Shown piece after piece: positions 1 through 7,984 of a stretch of 64,000 nucleotides of DNA (position 1 is its first letter; each line of letters starts with the position of its first letter). This stretch comes from Gemmatimonadota bacterium (GTDB lineage Bacteria > Gemmatimonadota > Gemmatimonadetes > Longimicrobiales > Gaopeijiaceae). Location of the stretch: the NCBI GenBank assembly GCA_022563405.1, contig JADFNK010000002.1, forward strand, positions 1-64,000. The letters run 5' to 3'. The position numbers were made by a program, and so were the translations under genes. Below the pieces are notes generated by a model that worked only from the letters and a program-made list of their open reading frames with translations, ran no database searches and had not been told where the DNA came from.

Positions 1-221
1 CCGTTGTGCGACGTTTCCTGGATGATGCGGCCCCGGTTTTGGGGTGGATCGCGCACTCTCTGCGGCACAGCTTCGCCACGCACCTCCTCGACGCGGGGGC
101 CGACCTCATGGCGGTCAAGGAGCTCCTGGGGCACGTGTCGCTGTCTACGACGCAGGTGTATACGCATACGTCCAAGGAGAGGCTGAGGCAGGTGTATCGA
201 CGGTCGCATCCGCGCTCGTAG
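1..221 (+). CDS. Tyrosine recombinase XerC/XerD, C-terminal end (partial, cut by window edge)
   Basis: This is the last ~72 residues of a tyrosine recombinase of the XerC/XerD type, which resolves chromosome dimers at dif. The catalytic-domain signature is visible: [12 protein letters not shown] supplies the H-x-x-R box, GHVSLSTTQ supplies the next His, and VYTH carries the nucleophilic tyrosine. The C-terminus ends in the HPRS tail usual for XerC/D. The N-terminal core-binding domain and the first catalytic Arg and Lys lie outside the window. A xer gene upstream of hslVU is a well-known arrangement (codV-hslVU in Bacillus), which favours a housekeeping Xer over a phage integrase. XerC versus XerD cannot be settled from the fragment. 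Confidence 0.9.
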   Translation, partial: VVRRFLDDAAPVLGWIAHSLRHSFATHLLDAGADLMAVKELLGHVSLSTTQVYTHTSKERLRQVYRRSHPRS

Positions 222-453
222 AAAGTGAACCATTTGGCTTTCCGAAGCTTCTTTTGCATCCCGAGGCTTCCGAGCGCCCCGGGGTGTGTGGAGGCAGGGC
301 GCTACAGGAGGGCCGGCTTATCGTGATTGTCGAGCTCCCTCCTGAAAGAGCGGGAGGTGGCCTGCCTCCCGCAGAGGCCCCGCGGGAGTTGGAAAAGCCA
401 TCGGTGAGTGGTACCATTTCTTGACGCCGCACCCACCGGGGAGGCCATAGCCG
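222..453. other. Intergenic stretch after xer
   Basis: I see no convincing gene here. There is a small perfect inverted repeat (GCGGGAGG at 350-357 and CCTCCCGC at 365-372, 7-base loop) without a T-run, so it is at best a weak stem-loop. No HicA-like toxin reading frame precedes the hicB remnant. Confidence 0.4.
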
Positions 454-777
454 ATGGTCGAGCAGAGAGGGTATACCGGGACGTTCGAGTACGATCCTGA
501 GCTAGAGCCGCTCGCGGGTCATGTCATCGATCTGCAAGACGAAATCTATTTCGAGGGGGAGTGCGTTACGGAGCTCAAGTCGTCCATGCACCGCGCTGTT
601 GACCACTAGCTGGCGGTTTGCGACGAGCGCGGTGACACACCTGACAAGCCGTTCTCTGGGCAGCTACGGCTTCGGATGGACCCGCAGCTACATCGATCGC
701 TCGCGATCGCGGCGTCGACGGCCGGAAAGAACCTCAACACTTGGATTGTCGAAGCCCTTGAGGGCGCGGCCCACTAG
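454..777 (+). pseudogene. HicB-family antitoxin, interrupted by an in-frame TAG
   Basis: Reading from the ATG at 454, the frame gives a HicB-like protein of 107 codons plus stop, broken by a single TAG at 607-609 (codon 52). Before the stop lies the HicB partial RNase-H-like fold (GYTGTFEYDPELE, then GHVIDLQDEIYFEG and ELKSSMHRAVDH). After it the same frame continues into the ribbon-helix-helix DNA-binding end (LRLRMDPQLHRSLAIAA, then NLNTWIVEALE). One base change (a Tyr codon to TAG is the simplest reading) would restore it. No HicA toxin lies beside it, so it may be a decaying solitary antitoxin or regulator. A base-calling error is the main alternative. Confidence 0.75.
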
Positions 778-929
778 GACCCGGCACGAGCTGTGACACG
801 ACCTGCGTCGGCACCCCCAGCCCTTCGTCGAATGGGATGTGGCACGGGTCCCCGTCAATCCGCTTCATCCCATCCCGACTCGTGAACCCTCATCGTTACC
901 TTTGGGACAACCGGGACCCCGCTGGGCGC

Positions 930-958
930 TTGGTCCGTTCAGGGTCTTGCTGTATCGT
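930..958 (+). promoter_or_regulatory. Candidate sigma-70 promoter for hslVU
   Basis: TTGGTC at 930-935 and TATCGT at 953-958 are separated by exactly 17 bases, about 45 bases before the hslV start codon. Both boxes match the consensus only partly. No heat-shock sigma motif is apparent. Confidence 0.35.
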
Positions 959-1003
959 AAGGACCCGCGGAGAATCGGAGAACGGTCTTCTAAAGAGCAC
1001 CGA

Positions 1004-1558
1004 ATGACAAACCAATCTGGCAAACTGAACCTTCGCGCAACGACCATCGTGGCCGTACGCCGTGATGGCCAGGTAGCGCTTGCGGGCGACGGTCAGGTGA
1101 CGATGGGTGACGCGGTCGTGAAGAATAAGGCCCAGAAGGTGAGAACCCTCCGGGATGGGGACGTGCTGGTGGGCTTCGCGGGCGCCGTTGCCGATGCGTT
1201 CACTCTCTTCGAGAAGCTGGAGGAGAAGCTGGAGCGGTTTCCGAAAAACCTCACCAAGGCGGTGGTGGAGCTCGCCAAGGACTGGCGCATGGACCGCTAC
1301 TTGAGGAGGCTCAACGCCCTGCTTCTGGTGGCCGATCGGGAACACCTCTTCCTGGTCAGTGGAGAAGGGGAGGTCATCGAGCCCGACGACGATGTCCTGG
1401 CTATCGGCTCGGGCGGCTCATACGCGATGGCCGCGGCTCGTGCGTTGCTTTCAAATTCGGAGCTGTCGGCGAAAGAGACAGTGCGCCGGTCCCTCGAGAT
1501 CGCCGGTGAGATCTGCATCTATACGAACCAAGAGATCACGGTTCTGGAGTTGGAGTAG
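1004..1558 (+). CDS. hslV: ATP-dependent protease peptidase subunit HslV
   Basis: HslV forms the proteolytic double ring of the HslUV (ClpQY) cytosolic protease. The protein is 184 residues, the usual family length. The N-terminal nucleophile threonine is Thr13 within [10 protein letters not shown], so a 12-residue propeptide should be removed, as in the Bacillus enzyme. Family motifs [28 protein letters not shown] and AIGSGGSYA are all present. I chose the ATG at 1004 because the frame upstream (open from 839) carries no family similarity. The gene is followed after one base by hslU, and a promoter-like pair lies upstream at 930-958. Confidence 0.97.
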   Translation: MTNQSGKLNLRATTIVAVRRDGQVALAGDGQVTMGDAVVKNKAQKVRTLRDGDVLVGFAGAVADAFTLFEKLEEKLERFPKNLTKAVVELAKDWRMDRYLRRLNALLLVADREHLFLVSGEGEVIEPDDDVLAIGSGGSYAMAAARALLSNSELSAKETVRRSLEIAGEICIYTNQEITVLELE

Positions 1559-1559
1559 A

Positions 1560-3227
1560 GTGGAAGATTCAGGCGAACAAAGGCTTTCCGCGTCAGACGG
1601 CCACTCCGAAGTGGAGAGCGGAGATGGCCACGGGGCTGGAACCGATGTCGGAACAGAAGCCGAGAACGGGGATGGCCACGGGGCTGGAACCGAGGCCGAG
1701 ATCAGGAACGGCTCCGAGGCCGGAACCGAGGCGGAACGGGAGATGAGACACGACCTCGAGACGCCCGATGAATCCGAAGAGGAATGGCTGAATCAACTCA
1801 CACCCCGCCAGATCGTTGCCGAGTTGGACAAGTATATCGTGGGTCAGGACGAGGCCAAGAAGTCCGTCGCCATCGCGCTCCGAAACCGCTGGCGCCGGCA
1901 GCGGGTGGAAGAAGAGCTTCGGGATGAGATCCTCCCGAACAACCTCATCCTGATCGGTCCCACGGGAGTGGGGAAGACCGAGATCGCGCGTCGGCTTGCC
2001 CGTCTGGCGGGTGCCCCTTTCGTGAAGGTGGAGGCGTCGAAATACACCGAGGTCGGGTACGTGGGGCGGGACGTGGAGTCGATGATTCGAGACTTGGTGG
2101 ACGTGGCGGTCAACATGGTTCGCGCGGAGCGTGAGGACGACGTCGAGGAGTTGGCGGACGAGAGGACGGCCGAGCGACTCCTGGATCTTCTCCTCCCTAA
2201 ACCGGCGCCCAGTGCCACCGTCAAGGTTGGGCGGGCAGCACCTCCGGAGAGCGGCGAGGGTCGGCCGCACGTCTTCGTGGTGGGCGCTGAGGGTGCAGAG
2301 GTGAAGGATGTGGAGGTGGCCGCAAAGGAGGGCATCGAGGCACGCCGTGAGCGAACGAGGGAGAAACTTCGCAAACTCCTTCGGGACGGAAAGCTGGAGG
2401 ACCGTGAGGTCGAAATAGAGGTGTCCCACACGCCGTCGATCGAGGGTATGGTGTTCCCGATGGGCGGCATGGAGGGGATGGATCACAACTTCACGGAAAT
2501 GCTCCAGGATATGCTTCCAAAGCGGAAGAAGCGGCGCACGGTGTCTGTCGGGGAAGCCCGGAGGATCCTCGTCCAGGACGAGATGGACCGCTTGATCGAC
2601 ATGGACGAGGTCGTCAACGAGGCCCTCATCCGGGCGGAGGACATGGGGATCGTCTTTCTGGACGAGATCGACAAGATCGTCGGAGAGCGGAGTGGAACGG
2701 GGCCGGATGTGAGCCGCGAGGGAGTGCAGCGCGACATCCTGCCGATCGTCGAGGGCTCGACGGTCCAGACCAAGTACGGGCTGGTGCGGACCGATCACAT
2801 GCTCTTCATCGCGGCGGGGGCGTTCCATGTGGCCAAACCCGCGGACATGATCCCCGAGCTGCAGGGACGTTTCCCCATTCGGGTCGAGCTCAAGAGCCTT
2901 GGCGAGGAGGACTTCGTCCGCATTCTTCAGGAGCCGAAGAATGCGCTGACTCGTCAGTATACCGCGTTGGTGGAGACCGAGGGCGCGACCCTCGAGTTCA
3001 CCAAAGAGGGGATCGAGGAAGTGGCGAGACTCGCCGCCAAACTAAACGACCAGATGGAGAACATTGGGGCTCGCCGGCTACAGACGGTGCTCACCACACT
3101 GCTCGAGTCGGTGCTCTACGGGCTTCCTGAGGACGACCTCCGCGAGATCGTGGTGGATCGTGACTTCGTTCGCGATAACCTCTCGGCGATCGTGGACGAC
3201 GCTGACCTGAGGCGCTACATCCTCTGA
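1560..3227 (+). CDS. hslU: ATP-dependent protease ATPase subunit HslU
   Basis: HslU is the AAA+ unfoldase that feeds HslV. It starts with LTPRQIVAELDKYIVGQ, has Walker A GPTGVGKT (about residue 133), the I-domain, Walker B VFLDEIDK, the SREGVQRD sensor region, and the C-terminal RRYIL tail that inserts into HslV. I took the GTG at 1560, one base after the hslV stop, with GGAG close upstream. This gives 555 residues, about 110 more than the E. coli protein, because of an acidic Gly/Glu/Thr-rich N-terminal extension that contains a perfect 23-bp direct repeat. The first ATG in frame (1743) would give 494 residues and remove most of that extension. The start is therefore uncertain; the identity is not. 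Confidence 0.96.
   Translation: MEDSGEQRLSASDGHSEVESGDGHGAGTDVGTEAENGDGHGAGTEAEIRNGSEAGTEAEREMRHDLETPDESEEEWLNQLTPRQIVAELDKYIVGQDEAKKSVAIALRNRWRRQRVEEELRDEILPNNLILIGPTGVGKTEIARRLARLAGAPFVKVEASKYTEVGYVGRDVESMIRDLVDVAVNMVRAEREDDVEELADERTAERLLDLLLPKPAPSATVKVGRAAPPESGEGRPHVFVVGAEGAEVKDVEVAAKEGIEARRERTREKLRKLLRDGKLEDREVEIEVSHTPSIEGMVFPMGGMEGMDHNFTEMLQDMLPKRKKRRTVSVGEARRILVQDEMDRLIDMDEVVNEALIRAEDMGIVFLDEIDKIVGERSGTGPDVSREGVQRDILPIVEGSTVQTKYGLVRTDHMLFIAAGAFHVAKPADMIPELQGRFPIRVELKSLGEEDFVRILQEPKNALTRQYTALVETEGATLEFTKEGIEEVARLAAKLNDQMENIGARRLQTVLTTLLESVLYGLPEDDLREIVVDRDFVRDNLSAIVDDADLRRYIL
1623..1693 (+). repeat. Two 23-bp direct repeats in the hslU 5' region
   Basis: A 23-bp unit beginning GATGGCCACGGGG is present perfectly at 1623-1645 and again at 1671-1693, 48 bp apart (a multiple of three). 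In the hslU frame each copy encodes DGHGAGT followed by acidic residues. A third, degenerate copy follows. The in-frame spacing suggests the stretch is translated. Confidence 0.75.
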
Positions 3228-3257
3228 CACCCGGGCGAGCCGGTAACACCCGGGCGA

Positions 3258-3285
3258 GACCCGCTGTATCTCTTTTACGGCCTTC
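3258..3285 (-). repeat. Degenerate copy of a dispersed intergenic repeat
   Basis: This 28-bp stretch between hslU and gcvT matches the copy at 37183-37210 at about 22 of 28 positions, sharing GACCCGCTGTA at one end and GGCCTTC-like bases at the other. It is preceded by a 13-bp direct repeat (ACACCCGGGCGAG at 3227-3239 and 3246-3258). Confidence 0.4.
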
Positions 3286-3358
3286 CTGAGGTGAAATCTG
3301 CCATAATGGCGGAATTGGTCTATCAATGAAGCAGGCGGAGTGGTAGTTTTTCACTCCA

Positions 3359-4468
3359 ATGAACGACACGCTCAAGAAGACCCCCCTCTATGATGTACAT
3401 CTCGGTCTCGGGGCCAAGATGGTGCCGTTCGCCGAATATGAGATGCCGGTGCAGTACCCGACGGGAATCACGGCGGAGCACCGGGCCGTACGAGCGACGG
3501 CAGGCCTCTTCGACGTATCGCACATGGGCGAGTTCCTGATTCATGGTCCCCAAGCGCTCGATCTGGTGCAGCGCGTGAGTGTAAACGACGCAGCGGGCCT
3601 GACGGTGGGTCAGTGCCAGTACTCGGCCATGTGCGCGGAGGACGGAGGCGTCCGCGACGATGTCGTCGTCTACCACATGGCCGATCACTACATGATGGTG
3701 GTGAACGCTTCACGGCGGGACCAGGATTGGGCGTGGCTCGAAGAGCATGCGCAGGGACTCGAAGTGACGCTGGAGGACTGCTCGGATGGCACCGGTCTCT
3801 TGGCTCTTCAGGGGCCCCGTGCCCAGGAGATACTGGATCCGCTCACGAAACTGAGCTTGGATGACATCGCGTACTATCATTTCGCGGAAGGTACGGTCGC
3901 GGGGTTTGCGGCGACGATCAGCCGGACCGGATATACGGGGGAGGACGGCTTCGAGCTTTATGTGGCCGAGGAAGATACGGTTGCGGTCTGGAATACGGTA
4001 CTCGAGCAGGGTGAGGGATTGGGCCTGCTCCCGACCGGACTCGGAGCCCGGGACTCCCTACGGCTCGAGATGGGCTTCGCCCTATACGGAAGTGAGCTCG
4101 ACGAGGAGCACACCCCCTTGGCCGGCCGGCTTGGGTGGCTGGTGAAAATGGACAAGGGAGATTTTTCCGGACGGGATGCGTTGGTCCGGCAACGGGAAGA
4201 GGGTGGACACGACAGACTCGTCGGGATCCGGCTGACGGAGCGGGGTTTCCCGCGGCCCGGCTACCCGATCGTACACGACGGGCACGTGGTTGGATCGGTT
4301 ACCAGCGGAACCGTCAGCCCGAGTCTCGGCTATGGCATCGCGCTGGGCTACGTGCCCGCCGGATTGGTCAGTCCCGATACCGAAGTCGGCGTTCGCATCC
4401 GTGACAAGGTGGTGCCGGGCGTGGTCGTCCGGCTGCCGTTTTATACCGAGGGCTCGGTTCGACGGTGA
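3359..4468 (+). CDS. gcvT: Glycine cleavage system T protein (aminomethyltransferase)
   Basis: GcvT transfers the methylene group from the aminomethyl-lipoyl H protein to tetrahydrofolate, releasing ammonia. The 369-residue length is typical. It opens with [26 protein letters not shown] and has the family signatures [25 protein letters not shown] and [12 protein letters not shown], ending in the beta-barrel domain ([17 protein letters not shown]). No gcvH or gcvP lies nearby, so the other components are encoded elsewhere. A small inverted repeat (GGAGTG 3337-3342, CACTCC 3352-3357) sits directly before the ATG and could affect translation initiation. mogA follows after 32 bases. Confidence 0.96.
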   Translation: MNDTLKKTPLYDVHLGLGAKMVPFAEYEMPVQYPTGITAEHRAVRATAGLFDVSHMGEFLIHGPQALDLVQRVSVNDAAGLTVGQCQYSAMCAEDGGVRDDVVVYHMADHYMMVVNASRRDQDWAWLEEHAQGLEVTLEDCSDGTGLLALQGPRAQEILDPLTKLSLDDIAYYHFAEGTVAGFAATISRTGYTGEDGFELYVAEEDTVAVWNTVLEQGEGLGLLPTGLGARDSLRLEMGFALYGSELDEEHTPLAGRLGWLVKMDKGDFSGRDALVRQREEGGHDRLVGIRLTERGFPRPGYPIVHDGHVVGSVTSGTVSPSLGYGIALGYVPAGLVSPDTEVGVRIRDKVVPGVVVRLPFYTEGSVRR

Positions 4469-4500
4469 CTCGGGCCACTCCTTCAAGAGGTCTCTAGCGC

Positions 4501-5010
4501 ATGCGGGTAGCGGTTCTGACGGTGAGCGATAGTTGCTTTTCCGGTGAGCGGGAGGATCGGAGTGGTGACCTGATCGTGCAGTGGTGCGCACGTTGTGAAT
4601 ACGAGCTGACGCACCGAAGTGTCGTACCCGACGAGACCGATCAGATCGTTCCGCAGCTCGTGAGTTGGGCCGATTCCGGGGAGGTCGACGTCGTATTTAC
4701 AACCGGGGGTACGGGTTTTTCCCCGCGTGACGTGACGCCGGAGGCCACAAGAAGCGTGCTGGACAAGGAGGCGCCGGGGTTGGCCGATGCTATCCGAAGG
4801 CAAGGGCTGCCCGAGACGCCGACCGCGGTGTTGTCGAGAGGGCTGGTCGGGTCGCGGGGCCGTACCTTCGTGGCGAACCTTCCGGGAAGCCCCGGCGGTG
4901 TTCAAGACGGTCTCAAGGCGATTGAGGGGCTTCTCCCACACATCGTGGCGCTCTTGCGCGACGAGGCCACGGGACATCCGACCCCCGCGACGCCGGTAGA
5001 TCCCGCATGA
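4501..5010 (+). CDS. mogA: MogA/MoaB-type molybdopterin adenylyltransferase
   Basis: The protein (169 residues) belongs to the MogA/MoaB family, which adenylylates molybdopterin before molybdenum insertion by MoeA. It shows the N-terminal [20 protein letters not shown], the nucleotide-binding [17 protein letters not shown] and the C-terminal [17 protein letters not shown]. It lies 32 bases after gcvT, and its TGA overlaps the start of the sigma-54 regulator gene by four bases (ATGA). A moeA homologue is in this window near 47 kb. MogA and MoaB are hard to separate by motif, so the symbol is a best fit. Confidence 0.85.
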   Translation: MRVAVLTVSDSCFSGEREDRSGDLIVQWCARCEYELTHRSVVPDETDQIVPQLVSWADSGEVDVVFTTGGTGFSPRDVTPEATRSVLDKEAPGLADAIRRQGLPETPTAVLSRGLVGSRGRTFVANLPGSPGGVQDGLKAIEGLLPHIVALLRDEATGHPTPATPVDPA

Positions 5011-6620
5011 GGGCTGACGACGGGGGCAGAGTGCTTGTCTCGACCCATCACTTGGAGCGGGCGGGCGAGCTCAGGGAAGCGTTCAAGGGCGCCGGATACG
5101 AGGTGGAGCTGGTCACCCCGGATGAAGACGTGAGCGGGGGACCGCCCATCGAGCTGCTGGTCGTGACCGGGTCTCCGGCCTCGGTCTCCGCCCGGACTTT
5201 GGTCCGGAGTGTACACGCCGATTCCAACGCCCCAGCCTTCGCGATCGCGGAAAACGCGGAGGCGATTCCGAGCTTGGCTGCCGATTACGCGGAGGTGTTC
5301 TCGGACGACGCTCGCGCCGACGACGTTGTCTTCGTGGCGCGTTCGCTCATCGAGCGCCGCCGGCTTCAGGCGTTGGCGGGTATCGTCGGCGAAAGTGACG
5401 CGATCAAGGAAGCCCTGGAGCGGGTTGTGCAGTTTGCGCCGGTGGGGTCCACAGTGCTCATCACGGGGGAGTCGGGAACCGGCAAGGAGTTGGTCGCGAG
5501 AGGAATCCACCACCTTTCGTCGAGGCGCCATCGGCCGTTCATCGCCGTGAACGTTGCCGCCCTCTCTGAAACGCTCTTGGAAAGCGAACTTTTCGGACAC
5601 GAGAAGGGAGCTTTCACGGGCGCCATCGATTCTCGACGTGGGCTTTTCGAGCTGGCGGACAAGGGGACCATCTTCCTCGACGAAATCGGGGAGATGCCAC
5701 CGCTCACCCAGACCAAGCTCCTTCGGGTCCTCGAGCAGCGCGAGTTCCGTCGTGTAGGTGGTGAGGACGTGATCCGCGTTGATATCCGGATCGTCACCGC
5801 CACCAACCAGGATTTGAAGCGACTCGTGGCGGTCGGTGGGTTCCGGAAGGATCTCTTCTATCGATTGAATGTGTTGCACATCGAACTGCCTCCGCTCCGT
5901 GCTAGGCGCGAGGACATTCCTCTACTGGTAGACGCCTTCATCCGGGATGCGAGTAGGCGCCACGACCATCGTTTCGAGGGAATTTCTTCCGAAGCCATGG
6001 AAATTCTCCAGGACTACCATTGGCCCGGCAACGTCCGTGAATTGGAGAACTTGATCGAGAGTATGGTGGTTCTCGCACCTGGCAGGCAGGTCTTGCCCGA
6101 GGATATCCCTTCGGACGTCCGAGGGACTGCGCCATCCACAGCCGCCCTTGTTCCCTTCGGAGAGGGGAGTTCCCGGGCGCTGGAAGATCCGGGTGCGCAG
6201 GGGATCAGGCCCGAACTGGAGTTCATCTTCCGCACGCTGGTCGATCTACGAATGGACGTGGATGACCTCCGCAAGGAGTTCGACAGCTACCGGCCCCTAC
6301 AGCCGGGCTCTTCCAGGACCGTGGACACGCATCCGGTCAACGAAGGGAGAATAGAGATCGGTGTCCGGCCGGCTTCCGAGGTGTCGGATGAGCCTTGGGA
6401 GGTGGAGGAACCGCCCGAAGTCGCACCCGGGGACGGGGCGGTCGTGTATCGGTCGGGCATGACCATGGAGGATCTCGAACGTGCGGCGATCGCTGCTGTG
6501 TTAGTGGAAGTCCGGGGAAACCGCCGGAAAGCGGCTCAGATGCTCGCCATCGGCGAACGCACGCTCTATCGGAAGATCAAGGCGTTTCGGATCGGCGAGG
6601 AAGAATCGGAATCGACCTAG
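5007..6620 (+). CDS. Sigma-54-dependent transcriptional regulator with degenerate receiver domain
   Basis: This 537-residue protein is a bacterial enhancer-binding protein. Residues ~8-115 have a receiver-like fold, but the usual phospho-acceptor Asp is not seen: the expected strand reads [11 protein letters not shown]. The AAA+ domain (~125-365) has Walker A GESGTGKE, the sigma-54-contacting loop GAFTGA and Walker [10 protein letters not shown] linker of ~120 residues follows, including a heptad-like stretch ([17 protein letters not shown]), and a Fis-type helix-turn-helix ends the protein ([20 protein letters not shown]). It is translationally coupled to mogA by a 4-base overlap. No histidine kinase is adjacent, which fits phosphorylation-independent control. 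Targets are unknown. Confidence 0.88.
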   Translation: MRADDGGRVLVSTHHLERAGELREAFKGAGYEVELVTPDEDVSGGPPIELLVVTGSPASVSARTLVRSVHADSNAPAFAIAENAEAIPSLAADYAEVFSDDARADDVVFVARSLIERRRLQALAGIVGESDAIKEALERVVQFAPVGSTVLITGESGTGKELVARGIHHLSSRRHRPFIAVNVAALSETLLESELFGHEKGAFTGAIDSRRGLFELADKGTIFLDEIGEMPPLTQTKLLRVLEQREFRRVGGEDVIRVDIRIVTATNQDLKRLVAVGGFRKDLFYRLNVLHIELPPLRARREDIPLLVDAFIRDASRRHDHRFEGISSEAMEILQDYHWPGNVRELENLIESMVVLAPGRQVLPEDIPSDVRGTAPSTAALVPFGEGSSRALEDPGAQGIRPELEFIFRTLVDLRMDVDDLRKEFDSYRPLQPGSSRTVDTHPVNEGRIEIGVRPASEVSDEPWEVEEPPEVAPGDGAVVYRSGMTMEDLERAAIAAVLVEVRGNRRKAAQMLAIGERTLYRKIKAFRIGEEESEST

Positions 6621-6637
6621 AATCGGAATCGACCTAG
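6604..6637 (+). repeat. 17-bp tandem duplication spanning the regulator stop codon
   Basis: The unit AATCGGAATCGACCTAG occurs at 6604-6620 and again, perfectly, at 6621-6637. The first copy contains the TAG that ends the regulator gene, so the duplication has left a second copy of the C-terminal codons in the 3' region. Confidence 0.85.
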
Positions 6638-6652
6638 AATACCGACAGCCCT

Positions 6653-7321
6653 CTAGTCGCGGACCGATACTTCTCGGGATCCGATGCGACCCCGCACACG
6701 AGCCCGCTCCAACTCGAGTTCATGGAGGATGCGGTCCCAGGACGTATCTCTCGCGCCTTCGTACTCCACCGTCAGGCCGATCTCCAGATCAATGCCCATG
6801 TCGAAGGCGTAGACCGCAATTTGGGTCTCTTCTTGGCGAAGGCGTTGCCCTCCCCAACCCGGCGTGATCGCCTGAATGGCTATGGGACGGTATCTGAGTC
6901 CACTGTTCAGGATATGGAGATTCTCGGGTTCGTACGTGATCGTCGGTGCTCGACTGAACATCGACACCAGAAAGAGGGAGCTCTCCGGTGGAGCCCGGGA
7001 CCGTAAGGTCGAGCCGGCCGACGCTGAAAGGCCGGCCAGTCGTTGGTACGTGTCGGGGGCTGCCAGTCGAATGACGGACTCGGCCAGGGGCGTGATCTGG
7101 ATTTGGAGGTCGCCGCTCACCAACTCGAGCGTGAACTCCGACTGTGTAAGAGTGCCGTATCCAGGCGGGACGAGTGCGTTCGCCCCTCCGGGGCCGGCCG
7201 GCGCCGCCGTTTGGCCGGCTCCCGCCCCAGCCCCTGTGCCTCCGCAGCCGCCGAGAAGAACCAGAATGGCCCCAATGGCCGCTCGTGTTCCGCTTACCCG
7301 GCCCCAATACGGCGTGCTCAC
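6653..7321 (-). CDS. Hypothetical lipoprotein
   Basis: A 222-residue protein of no recognised family. The N-terminus has a hydrophobic signal and lipobox (GAILVLLGGCGG), followed by a Gly/Ala/Pro-rich linker, so it is probably anchored in an envelope membrane. The rest looks like a mixed-beta domain without catalytic motifs. It starts with GTG at 7321, overlapping the engB TGA by four bases (GTGA), and so is likely translated with engB at the end of the clp-lon cluster. Function unknown. Confidence 0.7.
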   Translation of the reverse strand: MSTPYWGRVSGTRAAIGAILVLLGGCGGTGAGAGAGQTAAPAGPGGANALVPPGYGTLTQSEFTLELVSGDLQIQITPLAESVIRLAAPDTYQRLAGLSASAGSTLRSRAPPESSLFLVSMFSRAPTITYEPENLHILNSGLRYRPIAIQAITPGWGGQRLRQEETQIAVYAFDMGIDLEIGLTVEYEGARDTSWDRILHELELERARVRGRIGSREVSVRD

Positions 7322-7983
7322 GGTCTGATCTCGTCCTGTTCCATCTGGTCCCGCCCCTCTTGGTCTTGCCCGTCTTGGTCCTGCCCGTCTTCGTCCACAC
7401 CGATCAGATCGTCGAGCGCGGCCAGCAACTCCTCACGTCCCTCGCCCGTCTTCGATGAGCAAGTGAGCACCTGATCTTCGTCGATGTTCAGACGTTCCAC
7501 AGCCGTCGCCACTGTTCTCTTCCGGGCCAAGTGCTTGAGCTTGTCCATCTTCGTAAGCACCACCAAAGTCGGTAGGCCTCTCGTGGCGAGGAACTCCACC
7601 ATCTCGAGGTCGGTGACGGTGGGGTCGTGCCGAGCGTCTATAAGATGTACGACACCCCGGAGTTTCGGTTCCCCTACGAGATAATCTTCCACCAGTGCCT
7701 TCCAGGATTGCCTCGAACGGGCGGAAGCCTTGGCGAAGCCGAACCCGGGGAGGTCGACCAGGAAAAACCGGTCATTAACCAAGTAAAAATTGAGGGAGCG
7801 TGTCTTACCCGGTGTTGCGGATACGCGCGCGAGCTTCTTCCGCGTGCGCCTCAGCAGCACGTTGATGAGCGAGGACTTGCCGACATTGGAGCGGCCGGAG
7901 AACGCCACCTGCGGGAGGTCGCCGGGAAGCGGTGCGCCGGCGTCGAACAGGCTTCCGGCGAACTCGACGGTCCGGACCTTCAT
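7318..7983 (-). CDS. engB: Ribosome-biogenesis GTPase EngB (YsxC/YihA)
   Basis: EngB is an essential GTPase of large-subunit ribosome assembly. Visible are the P-loop GRSNVGKSS, switch region ATPGKTRSLNFY, G3 motif DLPGFGFA and G4 motif TKMDK. I start at the ATG at 7983, one base after the lon stop, because it gives the family N-terminus (VRTVEFAGSLFD); an in-frame start 36 bases upstream would overlap lon. The C-terminus carries an unusual Gln/Asp-rich tail (EDGQDQDGQDQEGRDQ) built from a roughly 15-bp DNA repeat near 7350-7400. The lon-engB order is common in bacteria. Confidence 0.95.
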   Translation of the reverse strand: MKVRTVEFAGSLFDAGAPLPGDLPQVAFSGRSNVGKSSLINVLLRRTRKKLARVSATPGKTRSLNFYLVNDRFFLVDLPGFGFAKASARSRQSWKALVEDYLVGEPKLRGVVHLIDARHDPTVTDLEMVEFLATRGLPTLVVLTKMDKLKHLARKRTVATAVERLNIDEDQVLTCSSKTGEGREELLAALDDLIGVDEDGQDQDGQDQEGRDQMEQDEIRP

Positions 7984-7984
7984 G

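Noticed and set aside
222-453. HicA toxin upstream of the hicB remnant
   Set aside because: None of the frames gives a HicA-like double-stranded-RNA-binding fold or the GSH motif.
1593-2828. 411-codon open frame antisense to hslU
   Set aside because: His/Leu/Arg-rich shadow of hslU; no family similarity.
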